Positions 1-12,743 of a stretch of DNA of 64,000 nucleotides are shown here, one piece after another. The stretch covers positions 309,501-373,500 of the forward strand of contig NC_134525.1 in NCBI RefSeq assembly GCF_027942865.1, read 5' to 3'. Position numbers and translations under genes: made by a program. This stretch comes from Odontesthes bonariensis (taxonomy: Eukaryota; Chordata; Actinopteri; Atheriniformes; Atherinopsidae). Under the pieces are notes generated by a model. That model ran no database searches. It saw nothing but the letters and a program-made list of their open reading frames with translations, and was not told where the DNA came from. Within the stretch, counting starts at the first letter, position 1. The number at the start of each line of letters is the position of its first letter.

Positions 1-3000
1 ACGAAGAATGATGTAACGGGTAGTTATCCAAGGGAACAAGGATGTAACAGGTAGTTATCTAAGGGAACAAGGATGGAAGGATGTAACAGGTAGTTATATA
101 AGGGAACAAGGGTGGAAGGATGTAACAGGTAGTTATATAAGGGAACAAGGGTGGAAGGATGTAACAGGTAGTTATCTAAGGGAACAAGGGTGGAAGGATG
201 GAACAGGTAGTTATCTGAGGGAACGAGGAAGAATGATGTAACGGGTAGTTATCCAAGGGAACAAGGATGTAATAGGTAGTTATCTAAGGGAACAAGGATG
301 TAACAGGTAGTTATCTAAGGGAACAAGGAAGAAGGATGTAACAGGTAGTTATTTAAGGGAACAAGGGTGGAAGGATGTAACAGGTAGTTATCTAAGGGAA
401 CAAGGAAGAAGGATGTAACGGGTAGTTATCTAAGGGAACAAGGGTGGAAGGATGTAACAGGTAGTTATCTAAGGGAACAAGGGTGGAAGGATGGAACAGG
501 TAGTTATCTAAGGGAACGACGAAGAATGATGTAACGGGTAGTTATCTAAGGGAACAAGGATGTAACAGGTAGTTATCTAAGGGAACAAGGGTGTAACAGG
601 TAGTTATCCAAGGGAACGAGGGTGGAAGGATGTAACGGGTAGTTATCCAAGGGAACAAGGATTTAACAGGTAGTTATCTAAGGGAACAAGGGTGGAAGGA
701 TGTAACGGGTAGTTATCCAAGGGAACAAGGATGTAACAGGTAGTTATTTAAGGGAACAAGGATGGAAGGATGTAATGGGTAGTTATCCAAGGAAACAAGG
801 ATGTAACAGGTAGTTATCTAAGGGAACAAAGAAGTAACAGGTAGTTATCTAAGGGAACAAGGAAGAAGGATGTAACGGGTAGTTATCTAAGGGAACAAGG
901 GTGGAAGGATGGAACAGGTAGTTATTTAAGGGAACGACGAAGAATGATGTAACGGGTAGTTATCCAAGGGAACAAGGATGTAACAGGTAGTTATCTAAGG
1001 GAACAAGGAAGAAGGATGTAACAGGTAGTTATTTAAGGGAACAAGGGTGGAAGGATATAACAGGTAGTTATTTAAGGGAACAAGGGTGGAAGGATATAAC
1101 AGGTAGTTATCTAAGGGAACAAGGAAGAAGGATGTAACAGGTAGTTATCTAAGGGAACAAGGGTGGAAGGATGTAACAGGTAGTTATCTAAGGGAACAAG
1201 GGTGGAAGGATGTAACAGGTAGTTATCTAAGGGAACAAGGATGTAACAGGTAGTTATCTAAGGGAACAAGGAAGAAGGATGTAACGGGTAGTTATCTAAG
1301 GGAACAAGGGTGGAAGGATGGAACAGGTAGTTATCTAAGGGAACGACGAAGAATGATGTAAAGGGTAGTTATCCAAGGGAACAAGGATGTAACGGGTAGT
1401 TATCTAAGGGAACAAGGATGTAACAGGTAGTTATCTAAGGGAACAAGGATGGAAGGATGTAACAGGTAGTTATTTAAGGGAACAAGGATGGAAGGATGTA
1501 ACGGGTAGTTATCTAAGGGAACAAGGATGTAACAGGTAGTTATCTAAGGGAACAAGGGTGGAAGGATGTAACGGGTAGTTATCCAAGGGAACAAGGATTT
1601 AACAGGTAGTTATCTAAGGGAACAAGGGTGGAAGGATGTAACGGGTAGTTATCCAAGGGAACAAGGATGTAACAGGTAGTTATTTAAGGGAACAAGGATG
1701 GAAGGATGTAACGGGTAGTTATCCAAGGGAACAAGGATGTAACAGGTAGTTATTTAAGGGAACAAGGATGGAAGGATGTAATGGGTAGTTATCCAAGGGA
1801 ACAAGGATGTAACAGGTAGTTATCTAAGGGAACAAAGAAGTAACAGGTAGTTATCTAAGGGAACAAGGAAGAAGGATGTAACGGGTAGTTATCTAAGGGA
1901 ACAAGGGTGGAAGGATGGAACAGGTAGTTATCTAAGGGAACAAGGGTGGAAGGATGGAACAGGTAGTTATCTAAGGGAACGACGAAGAATGATGTAACGG
2001 GTAGTTATCCAAGGGAACAAGGATGTAACAGGTAGTTATCTAAGGGAACAAGGATGGAAGGATGTAACAGGTAGTTATATAAGGGAACAAGGGTGGAAGG
2101 ATGTAACAGGTAGTTATATAAGGGAACAAGGGTGGAAGGATGTAACAGGTAGTTATCTAAGGGAACAAGGGTGGAAGGATGGAACAGGTAGTTATCTGAG
2201 GGAACGAGGAAGAATGATGTAACGGGTAGTTATCCAAGGGAACAAGGATGTAATAGGTAGTTATCTAAGGGAACAAGGATGTAACAGGTAGTTATCTAAG
2301 GGAACAAGGAAGAAGGATGTAACAGGTAGTTATTTAAGGGAACAAGGGTGGAAGGATGTAACAGGTAGTTATCTAAGGGAACAAGGAAGAAGGATGTAAC
2401 GGGTAGTTATCTAAGGGAACAAGGGTGGAAGGATGTAACAGGTAGTTATCTAAGGGAACAAGGGTGGAAGGATGGAACAGGTAGTTATCTAAGGGAACGA
2501 CGAAGAATGATGTAACGGGTAGTTATCTAAGGGAACAAGGATGTAACAGGTAGTTATCTAAGGGAACAAGGGTGTAACAGGTAGTTATCCAAGGGAACGA
2601 GGGTGGAAGGATGTAACGGGTAGTTATCCAAGGGAACAAGGATTTAACAGGTAGTTATCTAAGGGAACAAGGGTGGAAGGATGTAACGGGTAGTTATCCA
2701 AGGGAACAAGGATGTAACAGGTAGTTATTTAAGGGAACAAGGATGGAAGGATGTAATGGGTAGTTATCCAAGGAAACAAGGATGTAACAGGTAGTTATCT
2801 AAGGGAACAAAGAAGTAACAGGTAGTTATCTAAGGGAACAAGGAAGAAGGATGTAACGGGTAGTTATCTAAGGGAACAAGGGTGGAAGGATGGAACAGGT
2901 AGTTATTTAAGGGAACAAGGATGGAAGGATGTAACGGGTAGTTATCTAAGGGAACAAGGATGTAACAGGTAGTTATCTAAGGGAACAAGGGTGTAACAGG

Positions 3001-6000
3001 TAGTTATCCAAGGGAACAAGGAACAAGGATGTAACAGGTAGTTATCCAAGGGAACATGGGTGGAAGGATGTAACGGGTAGTTATCCAAGGGAACAAGGAT
3101 GTAACAGGTAGTTATTTAAGGGAACAAGGATGGAAGGATGTAACGGGTAGTTATCCAAGGGAACAAGGATGTAACAGGTAGTTATTTAAGGGAACAAGGG
3201 TGGAAGGATGTAACAGGTAGTTATCTAAGGGAACAAGGATGTAACAGGTATTTATTTAAGGGAACAAGGGTGGAAGGATGTAACGGGTAGTTATCCAAGG
3301 GAACAAGGATGTAACAGGTAGTTATTTAAGGGAACAAGGATGGAAGGATGTAACAGGTAGTTATCTAAGGGAACAAGGATGTAACAGGTATTTATTTAAG
3401 GGAACAAGGATGGAAGGATTAATGGGTAGTTATCCAAGGGAACAAGGATGTAACAGGTAGTTATCTAAGGGAACAAAGAAGTAACAGGTAGTTATCTAAG
3501 GGAACAAGGGTGGAAGGATGTAACGGGTAGTTATATAAGGGAACAAGGATGTAACAGGTAGTTATCTAAGGGAACAAGGATGGAAGGATGTAACAGGTAG
3601 TTATTTAAGGGAACAAGGATGGAAGGATGTAACGGGTAGTTATCTAAGGGAACAAGGATGTAACAGGTAGTTATCTAAGGGAACAAGGATGGAAGGATGT
3701 AACAGGTAGTTATTTAAGGGAACAAGGATGGAAGGATGTAACGGGTAGTTATATAAGGGAACAAGGATGTAACAGGTAGTTATCTAAGGGAACAAGGATG
3801 GAAGGATGTAACAGGTAGTTATTTAAGGGAACAAGGATGGAAGGATGTAACGGGTAGTTATCTAAGGGAACAAGGATGTAACAGGTAGTTATCTAAGGGA
3901 ACAAGGGTGTAACAGGTAGTTATCCAAGGGAACAAGGAACAAGGATGTAACAGGTAGTTATCCAAGGGAACATGGGTGGAAGGATGTAACGGGTAGTTAT
4001 CCAAGGGAACAAGGATGTAACAGGTAGTTATTTAAGGGAACAAGGATGGAAGGATGTAACGGGTAGTTATCCAAGGGAACAAGGATGTAACAGGTAGTTA
4101 TTTAAGGGAACAAGGGTGGAAGGATGTAACAGGTAGTTATCTAAGGGAACAAGGATGTAACAGGTATTTATTTAAGGGAACAAGGGTGGAAGGATGTAAC
4201 GGGTAGTTATCCAAGGGAACAAGGATGTAACAGGTAGTTATTTAAGGGAACAAGGATGGAAGGATGTAACAGGTAGTTATCTAAGGGAACAAGGATGTAA
4301 CAGGTATTTATTTAAGGGAACAAGGATGGAAGGATTAATGGGTAGTTATCCAAGGGAACAAGGATGTAACAGGTAGTTATCTAAGGGAACAAAGAAGTAA
4401 CAGGTAGTTATCTAAGGGAACAAGGGTGGAAGGATGTAACGGGTAGTTATATAAGGGAACAAGGGTGGAAGGATGTAACGGGTAGTTATATAAGGGAACA
4501 AGGGTGGAAGGATGTAACGGGTAGTTATCCAAGGGAACAAGGATGTAACAGGTAGTTATTTAAGGGAACAAGGATGGAAGGATGTAACAGGTAGTTATCT
4601 AAGGGAACAAGGATGTAACAGGTATTTATTTAAGGGAACAAGGATGGAAGGATTAATGGGTAGTTATCCAAGGGAACAAGGATGTAACAGGTAGTTATCT
4701 AAGGGAACAAAGAAGTAACAGGTAGTTATCTAAGGGAATAAGGGTGGAAGGATGTAACGGGTAGTTATATAAGGGAACAAGGGTGGAAGGATGTAACGGG
4801 TAGTTATCCAAGGGAACAAGGATGTAACAGGTAGTTATCTAAGGGAACAAGGGTGGAAGGATGTAACGGGTAGTTATCCAAGGGAACAAGGATGTAACAG
4901 ACAGTTATTTAAGGGAACAAGGAAGAAGGATGTAACAGGTAGTTATCTAAGGGAACAAGGATGGAAGGATGTAACAGGTAGTTATTTAAGGGAACAAGGA
5001 TGGAAGGATGTAACGGGTAGTTATCTAAGGGAACAAGGATGTAACAGGTAGTTATCTAAGGGAACAAGGGTGGAAGGATGTAACGGGTAGTTATCCAAGG
5101 GAACAAGGATGTAACAGGTAGTTATTTAAGGGAACAAGGATGGAAGGATGTAACGGGTAGTTATCCAAGGGAACAAGGATGTAACAGGTAGTTATTTAAG
5201 GGAACAAGGATGGAAGGATGTAATGGGTAGTTATCCAAGGGAACAAGGATGTAACAGGTAGTTATCTAAGGGAACAAAGAAGTAACAGGTAGTTATCTAA
5301 GGGAACAAGGAAGAAGGATGTAACGGGTAGTTATCTAAGGGAACAAGGGTGGAAGGATGGAACAGGTAGTTATCTAAGGGAACAAGGGTGGAAGGATGGA
5401 ACAGGTAGTTATCTAAGGGAACGACGAAGAATGATGTAACGGGTAGTTATCCAAGGGAACAAGGATGTAACAGGTAGTTATCTAAGGGAACAAGGATGGA
5501 AGGATGTAACAGGTAGTTATATAAGGGAACAAGGGTGGAAGGATGTAACAGGTAGTTATATAAGGGAACAAGGGTGGAAGGATGTAACAGGTAGTTATCT
5601 AAGGGAACAAGGGTGGAAGGATGGAACAGGTAGTTATCTGAGGGAACGAGGAAGAATGATGTAACGGGTAGTTATCCAAGGGAACAAGGATGTAATAGGT
5701 AGTTATCTAAGGGAACAAGGATGTAACAGGTAGTTATCTAAGGGAACAAGGATGTAACAGGTAGTTATCTAAGGGAACAAGGAAGAAGGATGTAACAGGT
5801 AGTTATTTAAGGGAACAAGGGTGGAAGGATGTAACAGGTAGTTATCTAAGGGAACAAGGAAGAAGGATGTAACGGGTAATTATCTAAGGGAACAAGGGTG
5901 GAAGGATGTAACAGGTAGTTATCTAAGGGAACAAGGGTGGAAGGATGGAACAGGTAGTTATCTAAGGGAACGACGAAGAATGATGTAACGGGTAGTTATC

Positions 6001-7961
6001 TAAGGGAACAAGGATGTAACAGGTAGTTATCTAAGGGAACAAGGGTGTAACAGGTAGTTATCCAAGGGAACGAGGGTGGAAGGATGTAACGGGTAGTTAT
6101 CCAAGGGAACAAGGATTTAACAGGTAGTTATCTAAGGGAACAAGGGTGGAAGGATGTAACGGGTAGTTATCCAAGGGAACAAGGATGTAACAGGTAGTTA
6201 TTTAAGGGAACAAGGATGGAAGGATGTAATGGGTAGTTATCCAAGGAAACAAGGATGTAACAGGTAGTTATCTAAGGGAACAAAGAAGTAACAGGTAGTT
6301 ATCTAAGGGAACAAGGAAGAAGGATGTAACGGGTAGTTATCTAAGGGAACAAGGGTGGAAGGATGGAACAGGTAGTTATTTAAGGGAACGACGAAGAATG
6401 ATGTAACGGGTAGTTATCCAAGGGAACAAGGATGTAACAGGTAGTTATCTAAGGGAACAAGGATGGAAGGATGTAACAGGTAGTTATTTAAGGGAACAAG
6501 GATGGAAGGATGTAACGGGTAGTTATCTAAGGGAACAAGGATGTAACAGGTAGTTATCTAAGGGAACAAGGGTGTAACAGGTAGTTATCCAAGGGAACAA
6601 GGAACAAGGATGTAACAGGTAGTTATCTAAGGGAACATGGGTGGAAGGATGTAACGGGTAGTTATCCAAGGGAACAAGGATGTAACAGGTAGTTATTTAA
6701 GGGAACAAGGATGGAAGGATGTAACGGGTAGTTATCCAAGGGAACAAGGATGTAACAGGTAGTTATTTAAGGGAACAAGGGTGGAAGGATGTAACAGGTA
6801 GTTATCTAAGGGAACAAGGATGTAACAGGTATTTATTTAAGGGAACAAGGGTGGAAGGATGTAACGGGTAGTTATCCAAGGGAACAAGGATGTAACAGGT
6901 AGTTATTTAAGGGAACAAGGATGGAAGGATGTAACAGGTAGTTATCTAAGGGAACAAGGATGTAACAGGTATTTATTTAAGGGAACAAGGATGGAAGGAT
7001 TAATGGGTAGTTATCCAAGGGAACAAGGATGTAACAGGTAGTTATCTAAGGGAACAAAGAAGTAACAGGTAGTTATCTAAGGGAACAAGGGTGGAAGGAT
7101 GTAACGGGTAGTTATATAAGGGAACAAGGGTGGAAGGATGTAACGGGTAGTTATATAAGGGAACAAGGGTGGAAGGATGTAACGGGTAGTTATCCAAGGG
7201 AACAAGGATGTAACAGGTAGTTATTTAAGGGAACAAGGATGGAAGGATGTAACAGGTAGTTATCTAAGGGAACAAGGATGTAACAGGTATTTATTTAAGG
7301 GAACAAGGATGGAAGGATTAATGGGTAGTTATCCAAGGGAACAAGGATGTAACAGGTAGTTATCTAAGGGAACAAAGAAGTAACAGGTAGTTATCTAAGG
7401 GAATAAGGGTGGAAGGATGTAACGGGTAGTTATATAAGGGAACAAGGGTGGAAGGATGTAACGGGTAGTTATCCAAGGGAACAAGGATGTAACAGGTAGT
7501 TATCTAAGGGAACAAGGGTGGAAGGATGTAACGGGTAGTTATCCAAGGGAACAAGGATGTAACAGACAGTTATTTAAGGGAACAAGGAAGAAGGATGTAA
7601 CAGGTAGTTATTTAAGGGAACAAGGAAGAAGGATGTAACAGGTAGTTATCTAAGGGAACAAGGATGGAAGGATGTAACGGGTAGTTATCTAAGGGAACAA
7701 GGATGTAACAGGTAGTTATTTAAGGGAACAAGGATGGAAGGATGTAACAGGTAGTTATCCAAGGGAACAAGGGTGGAAGGATGTAACAGGTAGTTATCCA
7801 AGGGAACAAGGATGGAAGGATGTAACGGGTAGTTATCTAAGGGAACAAGGATGTAACAGGTAGTTATTTAAGGGAACAAGGAAGAAGGATGTAACAGGCA
7901 GTTATCTAAGGGAACAAGGATGGAAGGATGTAACGAGCAGTTATTTAAGGGAACAAGGATG
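1..7961. repeat. 31/39-bp minisatellite with higher-order structure (galnt11 intron 4)
   Basis: About 8 kb of tandem units. The basic unit is 31 bp (taagggaacaaggatg followed by taacaggtagttatc) and a 39-bp form carries an extra gtggaagg. The plus strand is very rich in A and G and poor in C. Rare marker variants recur at long range: gtaataggtag near 271, 2252 and 5694, and acgaagaatgatg near 1, 1982 and 5424. Blocks of 1-2 kb have therefore themselves been duplicated. The array fills the visible part of the intron and continues off the left edge. No gene is seen in it. Confidence 0.97.
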
Positions 7962-7991
7962 CGAGGATGAAGGAGAGAAGTTCTCAGGTAC

Positions 7992-8117
7992 CAGTAGCGT
8001 GTGAGGCTCCTATCATGCGTCCTCTGATGAGTCCTTCCCTCTTCTGGTTCCTCACCAGTTGGACCTTCCCCTGCAGCTCCTCCCGGACGTACCGGTCCAG
8101 CCCGTCCTTCAGCTCCT
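7992..8117 (-). CDS. galnt11: galnt11 fourth coding exon (GT-A domain)
   Basis: The acceptor is gcttcag and the donor gtacct. It encodes [20 protein letters not shown], then [20 protein letters not shown], matching the human block ending [15 protein letters not shown]. The donor is followed within about 40 nt by the 8-kb minisatellite of intron 4, so the next exon lies outside the window. Confidence 0.9.
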
Positions 8118-11100
8118 CTGAAGCAGCACATTTAGAGTCACCGCACAGGTCAAAGTTCATCACCACAAAGGTCAAAGTTCATCACAGGTCAAAGTTCATC
8201 ACCGCACAGGTCAAAGTTAATCACAGGTCAAAGTTCATCACAGGTCAAAGTTCATCACAGCACAGGTCAAAGTTCATCACCACAAAGGTCAAAGTTCATC
8301 ACCGCACAGGTCAAAGTTCATCACCGCACAGGTCAAAGTTCATCACCACAAAGGTCAAAGTTCATCACCGCACAGGTCAAAGTTCAGCACAGCACAGGTC
8401 AAAGTTCATCACCACAAAGGTCAAAGTTCATCACCACAAAGGTCAAAGTTCATCACAGGTCAAAGTTCATCACCGCACAGGTCAAAGTTAATCACAGGTC
8501 AAAGTTCATCACCACAAAGGTCAAAGTTCATCACAGGTCAAAGTTCATCACAGCACAGGTCAAAGTTCATCACCACAAAGGTCAAAGTTCATCACCGCAC
8601 AGGTCAAAGTTCATCACCGCACAGGTCAAAGTTCATCACCACAAAGGTCAAAGTTCATCACCGCACAGGTCAAAGTTCAGCACAGCACAGGTCAAAGTTC
8701 ATCACCACAAAGGTCAAAGTTCATCACCACAAAGGTCAAAGTTCATCACCACACAGGTCAAAGTTCATCACAGCACAGGTCAAAGTTCATCACCACAAAG
8801 GTCAAAGTTCATCACCACACAGGTCAAAGTTCATCACCACACAGGTCAAAGTTCATCACCACACAGGTCAAAGTTCATCACCACAAAGGTCAAAGTTCAT
8901 CAGCACACAGGTCAAAGTTCATCACCACAAAGGTCAAAGTTCATCACAGTTCATCACCACACAGGTCAAAGTTCATCACCACACAGGTCAAAGTTCATCA
9001 CCACACAGGTCAAAGTTCATCACCACACAGGTCAAAGTTCATCACAGTTCATCACCACACAGGTCAAAGTTCATCACAGTTCATCACCACACAGGTCAAA
9101 GTTCATCACCACACAGGTCAAAGTTCATCACCACACAGGTCAAAGTTCATCACCACACAGGTCAAAGTTCATCACAGTTCATCACCACACAGGTCAAAGT
9201 TCATCACCACAAAGGTCAAAGTTCATCACAGTTCATCACCACACAGGTCAAAGTTCATCACCACACAGGTCAAAGTTCATCACCACACAGGTCAAAGTTC
9301 ATCACCACACAGGTCAAAGTTCATCACCACACAGGTCAAAGTTCATCACAGTTCATCACCACACAGGTCAAAGTTCATCACCACACAGGTCAAAGTTCAT
9401 CACAGTTCATCACCACACAGGTCAAAGTTCATCACAGTTCATCACCACACAGGTCAAAGTTCATCACCACACAGGTCAAAGTTCATCACCACACAGGTCA
9501 AAGTTCATCACCACACAGGTCAAAGTTCATCACCACACAGGTCAAAGTTCATCACAGTTCATCACCACACAGGTCAAAGTTCATCACAGTTCATCACCAC
9601 ACAGGTCAAAGTTCATCACCACACAGGTCAAAGTTCATCACAGTTCATCACCACACAGGTCAAAGTTCATCACAGTTCATCACCACACAGGTCAAAGTTC
9701 ATCACCACACAGGTCAAAGTTCATCACAGTTCATCACCACACAGGTCAAAGTTCATCACAGCACAGGTCAAAGTTCATCACAGTTCATCTTTGTTCCCTT
9801 ACCCAGCTCGCTGTGGTCGTCCACCAGGACAATCTCGTGCAGCAGGTAGGCCGGCGTTCGGTCCAGGACGCTGTGGACCGTCCTCAGCAGGGCGGACAGC
9901 GCCTCGTTGAAGAAGCAGATCACCACGCTGGCAGAGGGCAGAGCCAGAGGATACGACCTGTCCCGACACCTGGGGGGCAGAAACAGAGAGGGTACCTGAG
10001 CCGGGGCTTTAGCACCGAGGGGCCGGGGCTTTAGCACCGAGGGGCCGGGGCTTTAGCACCGAGGGGCCGGGGCTTTAGCACCGAGGGGCCGGGGCTTTAG
10101 CACTGGGCTTTAGCACCGATGGGCCGGGACTTTAGCACCGGGCTTTAGCACCTGGCTTTAGCACCAGGCTTTAGCACCGATGGGCCGGGGCTTTAGCACC
10201 GGGCTTTAGCACCAGGCTTTAGCACCGACGGGCCGGGGCTTTAGCACCGGGCTTTAGCACCGGGCTTTAGCACCAGGCTTTAGCACCGACGGGCCGGGGC
10301 TTTAGCACCGGGCTTTAGCACCGACGGGCCGGGGCTTTAGCACCGAGGGGCCGGGGCTTTAGCACCGAGGGGCCGGGGCTTTAGCACCGAGGGGCCGGGG
10401 CTTTAGCACTGGGCTTTAGCACCGATGGGCCGGGACTTTAGCACCGGGCTTTAGCACCTGGCTTTAGCACCAGGCTTTAGCACCGATGGGCCGGGGCTTT
10501 AGCACCGGGCTTTAGCACCAGGCTTTAGCACCGACGGGCCGGGGCTTTAGCACCGGGCTTTAGCACCGGGCTTTAGCACCAGGCTTTAGCACCGACGGGC
10601 CGGGGCTTTAGCACCGGGCTTTAGCACCGACGGGCCGGGGCTTTAGCACCGAGGGGCCGGGGCTTTAGAACCGACGGCCCGGGGCTTTAGAACCGACGGC
10701 CCGGGGCTTTAGAACCGATGGCCCGGGGCTTTAGCACCAGGCTTTAGCACCGGGCTTTAGCACCGGGCTTTAGCACCGGGCTTTAGCACCGACGGGCCGG
10801 GGCGAGGGGCCGGGGCTTTAGAACCGACGGGCCGGGGCTTTAGCACCGACGGGTCGGGGCTTTAGCACCGAGGGGCCGGGGCTTTAGAACCGACGGGCCG
10901 GGGCTTTAGCACCGAGGGGCCGGGGCTTTAGCACCGACGGGTCGGGGCTTTAGCACCGAGGGGTCGGGGCTTTAGCACCGAGGGGCCGGGGCTTTAGCAC
11001 CGACGGGTCGGGGCTTTAGCACCGAGGGGCCGGGGCTTTAGAACCGACGGGCCGGGGCTTTAGCACCGAGGGGCCGGGGCTTTAGCACCGACGGGTCGGG

Positions 11101-12461
11101 GCTTTAGCACCGAGGGGTCGGGGCTTTAGCACCGAGGGGCCGGGGCTTTAGCACCGACGGGCCGGGGCTTTAGCACCGACGGGTCGGGGCTTTAGCACCG
11201 AGGGGCCGGGGCTTTAGAACCGACGGGCCGGGGCTTTAGCACCGACGGGTCGGGGCTTTGGCACCGGGCTTTAGCACCGACGGGCCGGGGCTTTAGCACC
11301 GACGGGTCGGGGCTTTAGCACCGAGGGGCCGGGGCTTTAGCACCGACGGGTCGGGGCTTTAGCACCGAGGGGCCGGGGCTTTAGAACCGACGGGCCGGGG
11401 CTTTAGCACCGACGGGCCGGGGCTTTAGCACCGACGGGTCGGGGCTTTAGCACCGAGGGGCCGGGGCTTTAGAACCGACGGGCCGGGGCTTTAGCACCGA
11501 CGGGCCGGGGCTTTAGAACCGACGGGCCGGGGCTTTAGAACCGACGGGCCGGGGCTTTGGCACCGACGGGTCGGGGCTTTGGCACCGGGCTTTAGCACCG
11601 GGCTTTAGCACCGACGGGCCGGGGCTTTGGCACCGACGGGTCGGGGCTTTGGCACCGGGCTTTAGCACCGGGCTTTGGCACCGACGGGTCGGGGCTTTGG
11701 CACCGGGCTTTAGCACCGGGCTTTAGCACCGATGGGCCGGGGCTTTAGCACCAGGCTTTAGCACCGGGCTTTAGCACCGACGGGCCGGGGCGAGGGGCCG
11801 GGGCTTTAGAACCGACGGGCCGGGGCGAGGGGCCGGGGCTTTAGAACCGACGGGCCGGGGCTTTAGCACCGACAGGCCGGGGCTTTAGCACCGACGGGCC
11901 GGGGCTTTAGCACCGACGGGTCGGGGCTTTAGCACCGAGGGGCCGGGGCTTTAGCACCGGGACTTTAGCCACTTACTGGGGGTCTCTGGTGTCCGGCAGC
12001 TCCCTGTGGTGCCCCAGGCGGGTGGAGATCAGGACATTGAAGGCGTGGCGGTGGTAGCCGGTGTCCCGGACCTCCTGGTCGGCTTCATTGAATATCATCC
12101 CTGCAGAGAGACAGAACGAGTGTTCACAGGTCACATGATCTGACTGCATCACCTTTAAAACACCTCTGTGGTGTCTCAGTGTTCCCAGCAGACAACTACC
12201 TGTTACATCCTTGTTCCCTTGGATAACACAACACTTACCCATCTCCGGTGACAGCTCCGCCCCCTTGTTGGCCGGCAGAGGGCGACGCCCCCCCCTCTGG
12301 CCCGACAGCCCTCTGGTGATTGGCTGGCTGCGGTGCTGCAGGGGCGTCCTGCCGCGGCCAGGCTCCGCCCCCAGAGAGAAGTACAGGAAGAGGAGGACGG
12401 ACCAGGTGGCCGAGGTGACGAGGCAGCCGTAACAGAAGTACCGCAGCGTGAGACTGGCCAT
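7992..12461 (-). CDS. galnt11: galnt11, polypeptide N-acetylgalactosaminyltransferase 11 (5' half, four coding exons)
   Basis: Golgi type II membrane enzyme that transfers GalNAc from UDP-GalNAc to Ser/Thr and so starts mucin-type O-glycosylation. Coding exons on the minus strand: 12461-12239, 12100-11977, 9969-9803 and 8117-7992; all have GT-AG borders and the phases join without shift (640 nt, about 213 of the family's roughly 600 residues). The N-terminus ([20 protein letters not shown]) has a short cytosolic stretch and a signal anchor at about residues 8-29. A stem follows, then [20 protein letters not shown], then the start of the GT-A domain ([46 protein letters not shown]). Sequence and order match GALNT11 rather than other GALNTs, and it lies head to head with prkag2 as in human. 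The DxH motif, the rest of the catalytic domain and the ricin lectin domain lie beyond the left edge. Confidence 0.93.
8145..9790. repeat. 22-bp minisatellite carrying DR1-like hormone-response motifs (galnt11 intron 3)
   Basis: Tandem units of aggtcaaagttcatcaccac with variants (caccacaaa, cagttcatca, caccgcaca). They fill the intron from near the acceptor of exon 4 to about 12 nt from the donor of exon 3. Every unit contains AGGTCA-A-AGTTCA, two nuclear-receptor half-sites spaced by one base. By length there are roughly 70 units. Confidence 0.95.
9803..9969 (-). CDS. galnt11: galnt11 third coding exon (start of GT-A domain)
   Basis: The acceptor follows a ccccccag tract and the donor is gtaagg. 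It encodes the GALNT hallmark block [20 protein letters not shown], then [20 protein letters not shown]. Human GALNT11 has FYNEAF where this copy has FFNEAL. The exon is flanked by two unrelated minisatellites. Confidence 0.92.
10001..11972. repeat. 22-bp GC-rich minisatellite (galnt11 intron 2)
   Basis: Units of ggctttagcaccgacgggcc plus gg, mixed with a 13-bp short form (ggctttagcaccg) and acc/gac/gag/gat variants. It spans almost the whole intron and begins within a few bases of the exon 2 donor. The antisense ORF over it is repeat-derived. Confidence 0.96.
11977..12100 (-). CDS. galnt11: galnt11 second coding exon (stem to catalytic domain)
   Basis: Runs from a ctgcag acceptor to a gtaagt donor. 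It encodes [20 protein letters not shown] followed by [20 protein letters not shown], the conserved stretch just before the catalytic domain (human has GMIFNERDQELRD here). It joins the first exon within a Gly codon. A 22-bp minisatellite begins within about 7 nt of its donor. Confidence 0.9.
12191..12229 (-). repeat. Single isolated copy of the intron-4 minisatellite unit, opposite orientation
   Basis: Inside the 138-bp galnt11 intron 1 the plus strand reads aactacctgttacatccttg followed by ttcccttggataac. This is the reverse complement of one full unit of the 1-7961 array (ttatccaagggaacaaggat, then gtaacaggtagtt). Confidence 0.9.
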
Positions 12462-12495
12462 GGCGGCCGAGCGGGCATGGCCTCACATCACAGAG
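12239..12495 (-). CDS. galnt11: galnt11 first coding exon: signal anchor and stem
   Basis: The exon starts after a CT-rich acceptor (ctctctgcag, reading the minus strand) at 12495; 34 nt of 5' UTR precede the start codon at 12461-12459. The start context GCCGCCATGG is an ideal Kozak sequence. It encodes 74 residues plus one base and ends at a gtaagt donor. An out-of-frame ATG lies 17 nt upstream at 12478. An upstream non-coding exon must exist but was not found. Confidence 0.9.
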
Positions 12496-12743
12496 CTGCA
12501 GAGAGAGAGAGAGGCCACGGGGAGGCTGTGAGATCAGGAAGCTGATGATGTCATCAGGCGTGAGCCCACCTGCAGCTACAGGCCCCGCCCCCCCCCCCTC
12601 CACACAGATTAAAGTCACATTCCAGACTTTAGTTTAGTTTAGCCTCACAGAGGCTACGCTGCTACATGCTAACCGCTAGTTAGCCACAGAAACAGAGTCT
12701 ACGCTGATACATGCTAACCACTAGTTAGCCACAGAAACACAGA
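12462..12743. other. galnt11 5' flank
   Basis: Holds the short 5' UTR and acceptor of the start-codon exon, then about 120 bp of C-rich intronic sequence and a twice-repeated segment (cacagaaacagagtctacgc / cacagaaacacagaggctgt with taaccactagttagcc). No clear promoter or non-coding first exon was recognised. Confidence 0.4.
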
